Counted from the first letter of the stretch, positions 1 through 5,607 are shown. The stretch: 7,192 nt of DNA from Burkholderiaceae bacterium (GCA_017853735.1 JAFMJA010000139.1:1-7192), one strand, 5' to 3'. The notes: a model not told the origin generated them from the sequence alone. Made by a program: numbers and translations.

Positions 1-375
1 CGCTGGCAGCGCGACCTGACCGACTCCACCGTCTTGCGCAATATGGGCGTGGCCATGGGCTATGCGGTGCTGGCCTACCAGTCGCTGGAGATCGGGTTAA
101 ACAAGCTGGAGCTCAACCAGGCCAACCTGGCCGCTGACCTGGACAGCTCCTGGGAAGTGCTGGCCGAGCCGATCCAGACCGTGATGCGCCGTTACGGCCT
201 GGCCGGGGCTTATGAAAAGCTCAAAGAGGCCACGCGTGGCCAGACTGTTTCTGCCGCCGACCTGCACGACCTGATCCGCAGTCTGAGCATCCCCGAAGCC
301 GACAAGCAGCGGCTGCTGGCGATGACGCCTGCCACCTACACTGGCAAGGCGGCAGAGCTGGCACGCAGGGTCTGA
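1..375 (+). CDS. purB: Adenylosuccinate lyase, C-terminal part (5' end outside window)
   Basis: This is the last 124 residues of PurB, open at the left edge and ending in TGA. PurB is cytosolic and homotetrameric. It catalyses two fumarate-releasing steps of purine synthesis: SAICAR to AICAR, and adenylosuccinate to AMP. The fragment opens with RWQRDLTDSTVLRN, the conserved stretch of the C-terminal half of the enzyme, and continues with a helical segment (AYQSLEIGLNKLELN) and the family signature WEVLAEPIQTVMRRYG. It then ends in the all-helical C-terminal domain. The catalytic His and Ser regions lie upstream and cannot be seen. The frame is uninterrupted and the length agrees with the C-terminal quarter of a protein of about 450 residues. 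No convincing terminator follows the stop. Identification is secure from the signature segments; only the missing 5' part limits the entry. Confidence 0.95.
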   Translation, partial: RWQRDLTDSTVLRNMGVAMGYAVLAYQSLEIGLNKLELNQANLAADLDSSWEVLAEPIQTVMRRYGLAGAYEKLKEATRGQTVSAADLHDLIRSLSIPEADKQRLLAMTPATYTGKAAELARRV

Positions 376-521
376 AACCGGCGCTCCCCAGGCCGATTGT
401 TGGATCTTTGTCCGCCGACCACTTGCTGACAGCGAACCGACCGAGCCGGCTGGCTGTGATGTCAGGATTTACGCCGGTTGGTATGCGCTGTCCCTAAAGC
501 ACCGACTCACAAACTTTTTCC
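376..521. other. purB-yaeQ intergenic spacer, no clear element
   Basis: These 146 bases separate two co-directional genes. I see no convincing promoter, no stem with a T-run and no Shine-Dalgarno sequence before the yaeQ ATG (the bases just upstream are pyrimidine rich). An 8-base inverted repeat (376-383 with 472-479) brackets most of the spacer, but the 88-base loop makes it unpersuasive as a structure. Confidence 0.5.
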
Positions 522-1082
522 ATGGCCCTTAAATCCACTGTCTTCAAAGCCAATCTGCAGATCGCCGACATTGACCACAACTACTATGCCGACCATGTGC
601 TCACCCTGGCCCGTCATCCGAGCGAGACCGATGAGCGCATGATGGTGCGCTTGGCTGCGCTGGCCCTGCAAGCCCATCAGGTGCAGGACATGTGCGCTGG
701 TGATGGCAACCTGGCTTTTGGCGCGGGCCTGTCCGACCCCGATGAGCCCGATGTCTGGCTACGCGACCTGACTGGGCAAACCCGCTTGTGGATCGAGGTG
801 GGCCAACCTGAAGAAAAACCACTGCTCAAAGCCTGCAACAAAGCCGATCTGGTGGTGGTGTATGCCTTTCACCATGCGGCCGAGGTCTGGTGGCGCGGCA
901 TCCAGAACAAGCTTGCCCGTGCCGACAGGCTGCAGGTCTGGCGCATGCCTTCGACCGCCTCGCAAGCCTTGGCGGGCCTGGCCCAGCGCAGCATGCAATT
1001 GCAGGCCACCATCCAGGAGGGCTCACTCATGCTGGGCGATGAGCGCCGCCATATTGATCTGGAGCCGCAGCGCTGGAAGTAG
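522..1082 (+). CDS. yaeQ: YaeQ family protein
   Basis: A 186-residue YaeQ protein, close to the usual length of about 180. The N-terminus MALKSTVFKANLQIADID followed by YYADHVLTLARHPSETDERMMVRL is the family hallmark. YaeQ has a fold related to PD-(D/E)XK nucleases. The corresponding residues are visible as D77 in SDPDEPDVW, E92 in LWIEVGQP, and lysines at 99 and 107 (KACNKAD). Activity and substrate are not established. The E. coli and Salmonella proteins were first described as multicopy suppressors of loss of the elongation factor RfaH, but a direct role is unproven. The ATG at 522 gives the conserved N-terminus although no good Shine-Dalgarno precedes it. The gene lies 146 bases after purB, in the same direction, and its stop sits one base from the stop of the convergent DUF3717-DUF1289 gene. 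The family call is firm; the function is unknown. Confidence 0.92.
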   Translation: MALKSTVFKANLQIADIDHNYYADHVLTLARHPSETDERMMVRLAALALQAHQVQDMCAGDGNLAFGAGLSDPDEPDVWLRDLTGQTRLWIEVGQPEEKPLLKACNKADLVVVYAFHHAAEVWWRGIQNKLARADRLQVWRMPSTASQALAGLAQRSMQLQATIQEGSLMLGDERRHIDLEPQRWK

Positions 1083-1083
1083 C

Positions 1084-1497
1084 CTACTGCGCCCCGCGCG
1101 GGGCACGTTCTGCGTAACGGTTGAACCGCCAGGCCTCAGCCTGCAAGGTGATGCGCTGCCAAACCTGGCGCTTTTCGGCAGGCCGCATCTCGGTCCAGCG
1201 TTGCACTTCATCAAAGCTGCGACCACAGCCTTTGCACACCTCATCACCCTGGCTGGTCGAGCAGATCGCGATGCACGGGGTGTCGGGCATGGTGTCATAC
1301 CAGGCCAGCCAGGCCGCATATGCAGGTTCAGGCATGGTCTCCTCGGCCTGCAGCCGCCGCCGCTCGAACACCATCAGCGCATACACCTCGGCCAGCGCAC
1401 GCACCTCGGGCGAAAGCGTGATGCCGTCGGGCGAAGGGCTGCGTTCACGCCAGTAGTTGATGGCAGCCTCAAGGTCGGTGATGAAAATGTCAGCCAC
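1084..1497 (-). CDS. DUF3717-DUF1289 fusion protein
   Basis: A 137-residue cytosolic protein with no signal peptide or membrane segment and two recognisable small domains. Residues about 4-70 (FITDLEAAINYWRERSPS, then a helix with LSPEVRALAEVYALMVFERR) match DUF3717. Residues about 73-120 (TPCIAICS, then DEVCKGCGRSFDEVQRW) match DUF1289. Four cysteines, C75, C79, C88 and C91, form a C-x3-C-x8-C-x2-C array that could bind zinc or an iron-sulfur cluster; that is inference, as DUF1289 is uncharacterised. The start is GTG at 1497, immediately before ADIFITDLE; no in-frame ATG lies in the conserved N-terminus and no strong Shine-Dalgarno is visible. It converges with yaeQ and diverges from the riboswitch-controlled terC operon. 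Its last codons contain a GC palindrome (1091-1104). Domain assignment is by motif recall. Confidence 0.87.
   Translation of the reverse strand: MADIFITDLEAAINYWRERSPSPDGITLSPEVRALAEVYALMVFERRRLQAEETMPEPAYAAWLAWYDTMPDTPCIAICSTSQGDEVCKGCGRSFDEVQRWTEMRPAEKRQVWQRITLQAEAWRFNRYAERAPRGAQ
1091..1104. repeat. 14-base GC palindrome at a convergent gene junction
   Basis: GCCCCGCGCGGGGC is a perfect palindrome that can fold into a five-base-pair all-GC stem with a GCGC loop on either strand. It starts eight bases after the yaeQ stop and lies inside the last codons of the opposite gene. It could slow or stop transcription coming from yaeQ, but no T-run follows, so it is not a canonical intrinsic terminator. 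Confidence 0.4.
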
Positions 1498-1573
1498 GGA
1501 GATAGATGAAGGGTGGTTTCAATTTTCCTCTACCTGTGGCATGGCTGGTTCTAGCGCGCACACCAAAGTTTGC

Positions 1574-1603
1574 TTGACAGACCTGGCGGTTTTATGCTTT
1601 AAT
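1574..1603 (+). promoter_or_regulatory. Sigma-70 promoter for the Mn riboswitch-terC transcript
   Basis: A perfect -35 box TTGACA (1574-1579) is followed after 18 bases by TTTAAT (1598-1603), five of six matches to the -10 consensus. A TG dinucleotide one base before the -10 box (1595-1596) adds an extended -10 element. The predicted start, about seven bases downstream near 1610, falls exactly where the riboswitch P1 helix begins (1611). That independent agreement supports both calls. Confidence 0.78.
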
Positions 1604-1610
1604 GTTCTTA

Positions 1611-1759
1611 CGAAGGGGAGTAGCTCCCGCTTTTGCAGCACAAGGAGGTGTCCGCCAAAGGGCATTGCTGCAATAGCATCAGCAGGTCGTCATTACGAAG
1701 CAAGACTTCCGGCCTGTTGGACAAAAATCTGCATGACTTCATGTCGAGCAAGACCTTCG
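1611..1759 (+). promoter_or_regulatory. yybP-ykoY manganese riboswitch aptamer
   Basis: This untranslated RNA matches the yybP-ykoY (Mn2+-sensing) class, Rfam RF00080. P1 is formed by CGAAGG (1611-1616) with CCTTCG (1754-1759), six perfect pairs. Inside it lies the class signature: GGAGTA (1617-1622) on the 5' side faces AAGA (1750-1753), closed by GCTC (1623-1626) with GAGC (1746-1749). Together these give the hallmark GGGGAGTAGC and GCAAGACC strings. A further arm is TTGCAGCA (1633-1640) with TGCTGCAA (1666-1673), eight pairs, and CGTCATTACG (1688-1697) resembles the second conserved loop that completes the metal site. The class is known to sit upstream of TerC-like and MntP genes, and a TerC-family gene follows here. 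The lengths of the internal arms are hand-folded and less certain than P1 and L1. Confidence 0.9.
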
Positions 1760-1862
1760 ATTGGAACCTGGTGGTTTCGTCGAAGCGTATGCCTTGCTCA
1801 TTGAGCGTGCCTGCCCATTGACATTGCGACTGCCAGGTTGTTGATCGAAACGACTTGGAGCA
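1755..1862 (+). promoter_or_regulatory. Riboswitch expression platform with SD-sequestering hairpin
   Basis: Three competing helices can be read by hand. (A) An anti-P1 hairpin, 1755-1785, pairs CTTCGA (1755-1760) with TCGAAG (1780-1785) and continues through wobble pairs to AACC (1765-1768) with GGTT (1773-1776). It destroys P1. (B) A sequestor hairpin, 1831-1842 with 1849-1862, about twelve pairs with a two-base bulge at 1858-1859, buries the terC Shine-Dalgarno TTGGAG (1855-1860). (C) An anti-sequestor pairs AACCTGG (1765-1771) with CCAGGTT (1833-1839) and breaks B. A and C share bases 1765-1768, so Mn2+-stabilised P1 should favour C and free the Shine-Dalgarno, while absence of Mn2+ should favour A plus B. 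This agrees with the Mn2+-activated translation reported for E. coli mntP and alx. The folding is inference. Confidence 0.65.
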
Positions 1863-1867
1863 CTGCA

Positions 1868-2584
1868 ATGGAGTTTTTTTCCGCCCCCTGGTGGTCGGCC
1901 TTATTGGCCATCATCCTCATCGACCTGGTGCTTGCCGGCGACAACGCGATCGTGATCGCATTGGCTGCGCGTAGCCTACCTGCCCACTTACAGAAAAAAG
2001 CCATCGTCTGGGGCACAGTCGGCGCCATTGCCGTGCGCTCGGTCATGACTGTGGGCGTCGTCTGGCTGCTCAAGGTCCCGGGGCTGATGCTGGTGGGCGG
2101 CCTGGGGCTGCTCTGGATCGCCTACAAGCTGCTGGCCAGTAACGACGACAACACACATGACGGTCCGGTCGCTGGCACCTTCTGGGGCGCGATGAAGACC
2201 ATCATCGTCGCCGACGCCCTGATGGGTGTTGACAATGTGCTGGGCGTGGCTGGCGCAGCCCACGGCTCATTCGACCTGGTCGTCCTGGGCTTGCTGATCA
2301 GCGTGCCGATCGTGGTCTTTGGTAGCTCGGTGGTGCTCAAGCTGGTTGAGCGTTTTCCCATCATCATTCAATTGGGCGCCGCCGTACTGGCATTCACTGC
2401 GGCCAAGATGATCGTCAACGAGCCGATGCTGGACGGTTTTTATGATCCGAACGAACTACCCAACACCGTGGCGCGCTGGACCACCTATGCCCTTGCGGTG
2501 ATCGGCGTTCTGGCTGCCGGATGGCGCAGCGCCCACCAAGACCAAAGAGCCGGACGCCATGAGCGTCAAGAACAAGCGGCTTGA
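1868..2584 (+). CDS. TerC family integral membrane protein (YjbE type), probable Mn2+ exporter
   Basis: A 238-residue inner-membrane protein of the TerC superfamily, YjbE subgroup. TerC-type proteins under this riboswitch class are linked to Mn2+ export or Mn2+ supply to exported enzymes. Two copies of a D-x5-DN motif, D19LVLAGDN26 and D116ALMGVDN123, mark the inverted-repeat halves of the LysE-like fold and are the likely metal-binding residues. Hydrophobic segments lie at about 10-34, 46-68, 72-90, 111-130, 135-160, 168-188 and 204-222, and the last 20 residues form a charged tail. ATG 1868 is preferred because TTGGAG lies seven bases upstream and the N-terminus MEFFSAPWWSALLAIILIDLVL fits the family, although the frame is open further upstream. 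Expression should follow the Mn2+ riboswitch. It should not be read as proof of tellurite resistance, despite the family name. Confidence 0.9.
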   Translation: MEFFSAPWWSALLAIILIDLVLAGDNAIVIALAARSLPAHLQKKAIVWGTVGAIAVRSVMTVGVVWLLKVPGLMLVGGLGLLWIAYKLLASNDDNTHDGPVAGTFWGAMKTIIVADALMGVDNVLGVAGAAHGSFDLVVLGLLISVPIVVFGSSVVLKLVERFPIIIQLGAAVLAFTAAKMIVNEPMLDGFYDPNELPNTVARWTTYALAVIGVLAAGWRSAHQDQRAGRHERQEQAA

Positions 2585-2635
2585 ACTGAATCGCCAAGTT
2601 TTCCCCTGTCCTCAACCAACCACAAGGAGTAGATC

Positions 2636-3094
2636 ATGGACAACATCATTGTTTATATTGACGACATGGAGTTCGCCCGGCATCAGCTGGTGCCGATGGA
2701 GAGCCAGTCAGGCGGTGAGCGGCAGCCCACCCACTGGATTGTGGTGGCCTGCCCCCCGCGCCTGACCCGACACATCAGCAAGTGGGTCAACCATGCAGCC
2801 CGTGAAAATTGGCGCAGCAAGTGGGCTGAGGAATTGTTCGGTCAGGTTCGCGCGGAGCTGATGTCGCAGGGCGATAGGGTCACCCCGGTGATGGCGCGCG
2901 GCCCGCTGATCGCGATGACCAAGAAATTGCAGGCCCAGCATGGCAATTGCCGGGTCCTTGATGCACGCCGCCCGAAATTTGGCCAAGATTTGCCGCCGGT
3001 CACGAGCGACCAACCGGCTTCACACGCCGCGCGCTGGAGCGTGCCGGGTGCGGTGGCCGGCATGGGCGCAGTGCTGGTGCTGGCCAGCGAATAG
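2636..3094 (+). CDS. Hypothetical protein, likely in the Mn riboswitch-terC operon
   Basis: I do not recognise this 152-residue protein. It begins 51 bases after the terC-family stop, with no terminator between, and has a strong Shine-Dalgarno (AAGGAG, 2624-2629) six bases before its ATG, so co-transcription from the riboswitch promoter is likely. Predicted secondary structure alternates strands and helices: a strand (IIVYID, 4-9), a strand (HWIVVACPP, 33-41), a long basic and Trp-rich helix (RHISKWVNHAARENWRSKWA, 45-64), another helix and a strand (RVTPVMARGPL, 81-91). This would suit a small Rossmann-like or UspA-like domain. A proline-rich linker leads to a hydrophobic stretch at 134-150 (WSVPGAVAGMGAVLVLA) that could be a weak C-terminal membrane anchor. 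There is no signal peptide. A role in Mn2+ homeostasis is inferred from position only. Confidence 0.82.
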   Translation: MDNIIVYIDDMEFARHQLVPMESQSGGERQPTHWIVVACPPRLTRHISKWVNHAARENWRSKWAEELFGQVRAELMSQGDRVTPVMARGPLIAMTKKLQAQHGNCRVLDARRPKFGQDLPPVTSDQPASHAARWSVPGAVAGMGAVLVLASE

Positions 3095-3124
3095 CTGCGC
3101 CTGGCAGCTGGCTTCAGGGGTCGG

Positions 3125-3133
3125 TGCTATGCT
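3125..3133 (+). promoter_or_regulatory. Possible extended -10 promoter placing the start at the next gene's ATG
   Basis: TGC-TATGCT forms an extended -10 motif (TG at 3125-3126, hexamer 3128-3133), but no good -35 box is visible. A start about seven bases downstream would fall at 3140-3142, on or beside the ATG at 3142. That would give a leaderless mRNA and would explain why no Shine-Dalgarno precedes that ATG. Confidence 0.3.
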
Positions 3134-3141
3134 CACCGCTC

Positions 3142-3489
3142 ATGAAGCTCTTTGCCAAGTGGCTGCTCAGTGCCATCGCCTTGTTGGCGGTGGCCTCGCT
3201 CTATAGTGGTGTGCAGGTTGCCAGTTTTGGCTCGGCCCTGGTGGCCGCTCTGATCATTGGCCTGTTCAATGTTTTTCTGCGGCCCTTGCTGATTGTGCTG
3301 ACCCTGCCTGTCACCCTGGTGACGGTGGGTCTTTTTTTGTTTGTCATCAACGCCCTGCTGTTCTGGGCTGCCGCCAATATGCTGGAGGGCTTTCATGTGC
3401 AGGGTTTTGGCGCAGCCCTGTTGGGCTCTATCATTTATTCGGCCTTTGGCCTGGTGATCGATTCAGCGCTCGAGCGCCTGTTCCCGTAA
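3142..3489 (+). CDS. Small four-helix membrane protein, phage holin family 4 / YvlD type
   Basis: A 115-residue inner-membrane protein of the Phage_holin_4_2 (PF04020, COG1950, YvlD) family. Hydrophobic segments lie at about 5-23, 27-46, 49-78 and 88-107. The family core NVFLRPLLIVLTLPVTLVTVG followed by LFLFVINALLFW is clear. Despite the name, this family is widespread in bacterial chromosomes and does not imply lysis or a prophage; its function is not established. The start at ATG 3142 (MKLFAKWLL) gives the usual N-terminus. A GTG at 3124, in frame and preceded at three bases by AGGGG, would add six residues and cannot be excluded. The gene follows the 152-residue unknown gene after 47 bases and may be read with it or from its own promoter. 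Its last 27 bases overlap the 3' end of the opposing protease gene. Confidence 0.85.
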   Translation: MKLFAKWLLSAIALLAVASLYSGVQVASFGSALVAALIIGLFNVFLRPLLIVLTLPVTLVTVGLFLFVINALLFWAAANMLEGFHVQGFGAALLGSIIYSAFGLVIDSALERLFP

Positions 3490-4992
3490 GCGTGTCTCCA
3501 CTTGGCGCAACCGGGTGTCGACGATCGACATTTCAATATAGTCTCCGCCCCCAGCTTTGCGCGCCATGTCTTGCGCCGCCCTGAGCCGGTTGCGCGCTGC
3601 CTCGTAGTCTTGATGAACGGCAAAAGCCTCCGCTTCGGCTCGCACCGCAGCCACCGCCCGCCCCTGAGCCAGATAAGCTGCAGCAATCAATTGCCAGGCC
3701 AGCGCATCGCGCGGGTGCCTGGCCAGCCAGGTCTGCAAATGTTGTGCCGACAAAGAGGCCTGTCCACTGCGGGCCAAGGCCTGGGCCCACAAAAAAAGCT
3801 CGGGCCGCGCCAGCGCTTGCCCTTGCTGCCTTAGCGGCGCCAGCTGCTCCAGGGCGCGCTCGGGCTGATCCCGTTTCAGCGCCAGCTCTGCCCCCAACAA
3901 CCGGACCAGGCGCTCGGCAGCCGTGTCCTGGCGCACCAGAGCACGGAGCTGGTCAAACCAGGACTGGGCCTGCGGCAGGTCGCGCAGTTCAATGGCCGCC
4001 AGCACAGCCGCATAGAGATTGCCCGCCTGCTGTGGCAGCTTGGTGGGCTGATTCTGGCCGGCCCTGGCCTGGCTCAACAGGTTGCGCAAGGCGTCCTGAC
4101 CCGACAGACTCAACGCGCGGGCACGCGCCACCACCAACGCGTGCTCCAGCGACATCGCCTGCGCCACCCTGCTGGCTTGCAATTGGTGGCGCGCCTGCAT
4201 ATCGGCAATCCGCTCAGTGGTCAGCGGGTGGCTGCGCAGGTAGGGAAAGCCGCCGGTGTCATTCAGGCGCGAGGCCTGTTGCAGTTTTTCGAACATGCTG
4301 ACAAAACCCTGGGGCTCAAAGCCGGCCTGTGCCATCACGCCATAGCCCACCCGATCCGCTTCGCGCTCCATATCGCGCGAGAAATTGAGCTGACCCTGAA
4401 TTGCCACCGCCTGACCGCCTGCGATCATGGCGCTGGCCGCCTGCGGGTTGGAGCCAACTGCCAGCGCACCCAGAATCATCGCTGCCAGCACCCAGGGGCC
4501 TTGTGCCTCCTGCCGTCCGACCATGCGGGCAATATGCCGCTGAGTCACATGGCTGAGCTCGTGCGCCATCACCGAGGCCAGCTCATCGGCACTGGTCACT
4601 GCAGCGATCAGGCCCAGGTGCACCCCCAGGTAGCCGCCGGGCAATGCAAAGGCATTCACACTACGGTCTCGTCCGAGCAGGATATCCCAGGCAAAACGCT
4701 CTTCCAGTTCGGGCAGCAGTTCGCCCCGTGCGCGAGCGGACACCAATAAGCGCTGCCAGACGGTTTGTACATAGTCGCCCAGCACCGGATCATCCAGGTA
4801 GTCCGGGTCGCGATAGAGCTGGCGGGCAATGCGGTCACCCAGTCGGCGCTCGGCGCTCAGGCTCATTTCCGCCCCATCCCCCAAGGCTGGCAGCGCAGCA
4901 CCAGATTGGGCATGGATCGCTGTGGGCGCCTGCGCCATCAGGAGCGCGCAGGGCAAGACAAACCAGCGACAAAAAGATGCAAAACTCGACAT
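3463..4992 (-). CDS. bepA: BepA-like periplasmic M48 metalloprotease with TPR region
   Basis: A 509-residue secreted protein of the BepA (YfgC) family, which in E. coli cleaves or assists misassembled LptD and other outer-membrane beta-barrel substrates at the BAM complex. A Sec signal peptide is visible (hydrophobic 10-22, likely cleavage after IHA at 28). The M48 zinc site is complete: H144-E-L-S-H148, third ligand E209 in DMEREADRVG, and the conserved Asp of that motif at 213. H255 in YLRSHPLTTERIADM corresponds to the histidine that caps the zinc and restrains activity in BepA (H246). Residues from about 290 to the end are helical repeats of TPR type, as in BepA (487 residues in E. coli). 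ATG 4992 is chosen over an in-frame TTG at 5016 because it starts the signal peptide directly. It diverges from moaC and overlaps the membrane-protein gene at its 3' end. Orthology to BepA itself, rather than another M48-TPR protein, is likely but not proven. Confidence 0.88.
   Translation of the reverse strand: MSSFASFCRWFVLPCALLMAQAPTAIHAQSGAALPALGDGAEMSLSAERRLGDRIARQLYRDPDYLDDPVLGDYVQTVWQRLLVSARARGELLPELEERFAWDILLGRDRSVNAFALPGGYLGVHLGLIAAVTSADELASVMAHELSHVTQRHIARMVGRQEAQGPWVLAAMILGALAVGSNPQAASAMIAGGQAVAIQGQLNFSRDMEREADRVGYGVMAQAGFEPQGFVSMFEKLQQASRLNDTGGFPYLRSHPLTTERIADMQARHQLQASRVAQAMSLEHALVVARARALSLSGQDALRNLLSQARAGQNQPTKLPQQAGNLYAAVLAAIELRDLPQAQSWFDQLRALVRQDTAAERLVRLLGAELALKRDQPERALEQLAPLRQQGQALARPELFLWAQALARSGQASLSAQHLQTWLARHPRDALAWQLIAAAYLAQGRAVAAVRAEAEAFAVHQDYEAARNRLRAAQDMARKAGGGDYIEMSIVDTRLRQVETRLREQALER
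3466..3477. repeat. 12-base palindrome inside a convergent gene overlap
   Basis: GCGCTCGAGCGC is a perfect palindrome lying inside the 27-base overlap of two converging reading frames. Both strands read it in the same phase, so both proteins contain A-L-E-R there: SALERLFP at the end of the membrane protein and QALER at the end of the protease. It could fold into a four-base-pair stem with a TCGA loop. No T-run follows on either side. Confidence 0.45.
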
Positions 4993-4997
4993 GACCG

Positions 4998-5003
4998 TAT
5001 GAT
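4998..5003 (+). promoter_or_regulatory. Possible -10 box for moaC in the 45-base divergent gap
   Basis: TATGAT at 4998-5003 matches five of six bases of the -10 consensus and would give a moaC leader of about 28 bases. No good -35 box is seen, and a matching promoter for the opposite protease gene is not obvious. The 45-base gap (4993-5037) must nevertheless hold or border both start signals unless they lie inside the neighbouring genes. Confidence 0.25.
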
Positions 5004-5037
5004 GCGCGAAATTCAATAAGGTTTCGCAAATTTACCC

Positions 5038-5529
5038 ATGAGTACCCTGACCCACTTTGATTCACATGGCCAAGCCCATATGGTGGATGTGGCCGAGAAG
5101 ACTTCCACCCACCGTATCGCGCTGGCCGCTGGTCGGATTGACATGCAGACCGCCACGCTGTCCCTGATCGAATCTGGCAATGCCAAAAAAGGTGATGTGT
5201 TGGGCATTGCCCGCATTGCCGCGATCATGGCCGCCAAGAAAACCAGCGAGCTGATTCCGCTGTGCCACCCGCTGGCGCTGACCCGGGTGGCGGTGGAATT
5301 TGCCACCCACCACGCCAACCATGGTCAATCAGCGCATGTGGTGTGCACCGCCACGGTAGAAACGGTTGGCCCCACCGGCGTAGAAATGGAAGCACTCACC
5401 GCCGTGCAGGTAGGTTTGCTGACTATTTACGATATGTGCAAAGCGGTCGATCGTGGCATGACCATGACCGATGTGCGGCTGCTGGAAAAGCATGGCGGCA
5501 AGTCAGGCAGCTTTGTGGCGAAGAGGTGA
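5038..5529 (+). CDS. moaC: Cyclic pyranopterin monophosphate synthase
   Basis: A 163-residue MoaC, near the usual length of about 160. With the radical-SAM enzyme MoaA it makes cPMP from GTP, MoaC converting 3',8-cyclo-GTP to cPMP in the cytosol at the start of molybdenum cofactor synthesis. The signature stretches are intact: MVDVAEKTSTHRIALAAGRI, KKGDVLGIARIAAIMAAKKT, LIPLCHPL (H77), GVEMEALTAV (E116 and E118) and TIYDMCKAVDRGM, whose D132 and K135 correspond to the catalytic D128 and K131 of E. coli; the C-terminal LLEKHGGKSG is also typical. K51 is present. ATG 5038 gives the family N-terminus; no good Shine-Dalgarno lies near it. The gene stands alone among moa genes here, diverging from the protease and converging on soxX. 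The neighbouring sox operon could supply a Moco user (SoxC), but the association may be chance. Confidence 0.97.
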   Translation: MSTLTHFDSHGQAHMVDVAEKTSTHRIALAAGRIDMQTATLSLIESGNAKKGDVLGIARIAAIMAAKKTSELIPLCHPLALTRVAVEFATHHANHGQSAHVVCTATVETVGPTGVEMEALTAVQVGLLTIYDMCKAVDRGMTMTDVRLLEKHGGKSGSFVAKR

Positions 5530-5581
5530 GCCTCCTGGGGCGAAACATTAGCCAGCCAGAATTCTCCCCCTAAACATGCCG

Positions 5582-5607
5582 ACTCCTGCTCAAGATTGAG
5601 CAGGAGT
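5582..5607. terminator. Strong hairpin between moaC and soxX, likely bidirectional terminator
   Basis: ACTCCTGCTCA (5582-5592) and TGAGCAGGAGT (5597-5607) form eleven perfect base pairs around the four-base loop AGAT. It lies 52 bases after the moaC stop and 13 bases beyond the soxX stop, so it can serve both converging transcripts. Neither side is followed by a proper T-run, so termination may be partial or Rho-assisted, or the stem may mainly protect mRNA 3' ends. Confidence 0.7.

Noticed and set aside
376..479. Inverted repeat AACCGGCG / CGCCGGTT bracketing the purB-yaeQ spacer
   Set aside because: Only eight bases with an 88-base loop in GC-rich DNA; expected by chance and without supporting stems inside.
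862..1509. 215-codon plus-strand frame overlapping yaeQ and the DUF3717-DUF1289 gene
   Set aside because: It spans two well-supported genes in other frames and has no family-like segments.
1457..1868. Open frames on both strands across the divergent region (1457-1804 and 1633-1821 on +, 1608-1868 on -)
   Set aside because: They lack recognisable protein character and cover the promoter and riboswitch, which account for the conserved bases.
1868..1880. Seven-T run (1874-1880) just after the terC-family ATG as part of an intrinsic terminator of the riboswitch
   Set aside because: The nearest stem ends at 1862, eleven bases before the T-run, and that stem is better explained as the Shine-Dalgarno sequestor. 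The T-run encodes Phe-Phe in the conserved N-terminus.
1868..2584. Tellurite resistance determinant
   Set aside because: The TerC name is historical; no other ter genes are present and the Mn2+ riboswitch points to manganese.
3142..3489. Prophage or lysis module suggested by the name phage holin family
   Set aside because: No endolysin, phage structural or integrase genes nearby; this family is common in bacterial chromosomes.
3744..4749. Long plus-strand frames opposite the protease gene (3744-4301 and 4141-4749)
   Set aside because: Low-complexity Pro/Ala/Arg-rich or featureless translations lying antisense to a complete metalloprotease; typical shadow frames of GC-rich DNA.
4993..5037. 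Shared regulatory site for the divergent protease and moaC genes
   Set aside because: Only one weak -10 box was found in 45 bases and no operator-like dyad, so a shared regulator cannot be supported.
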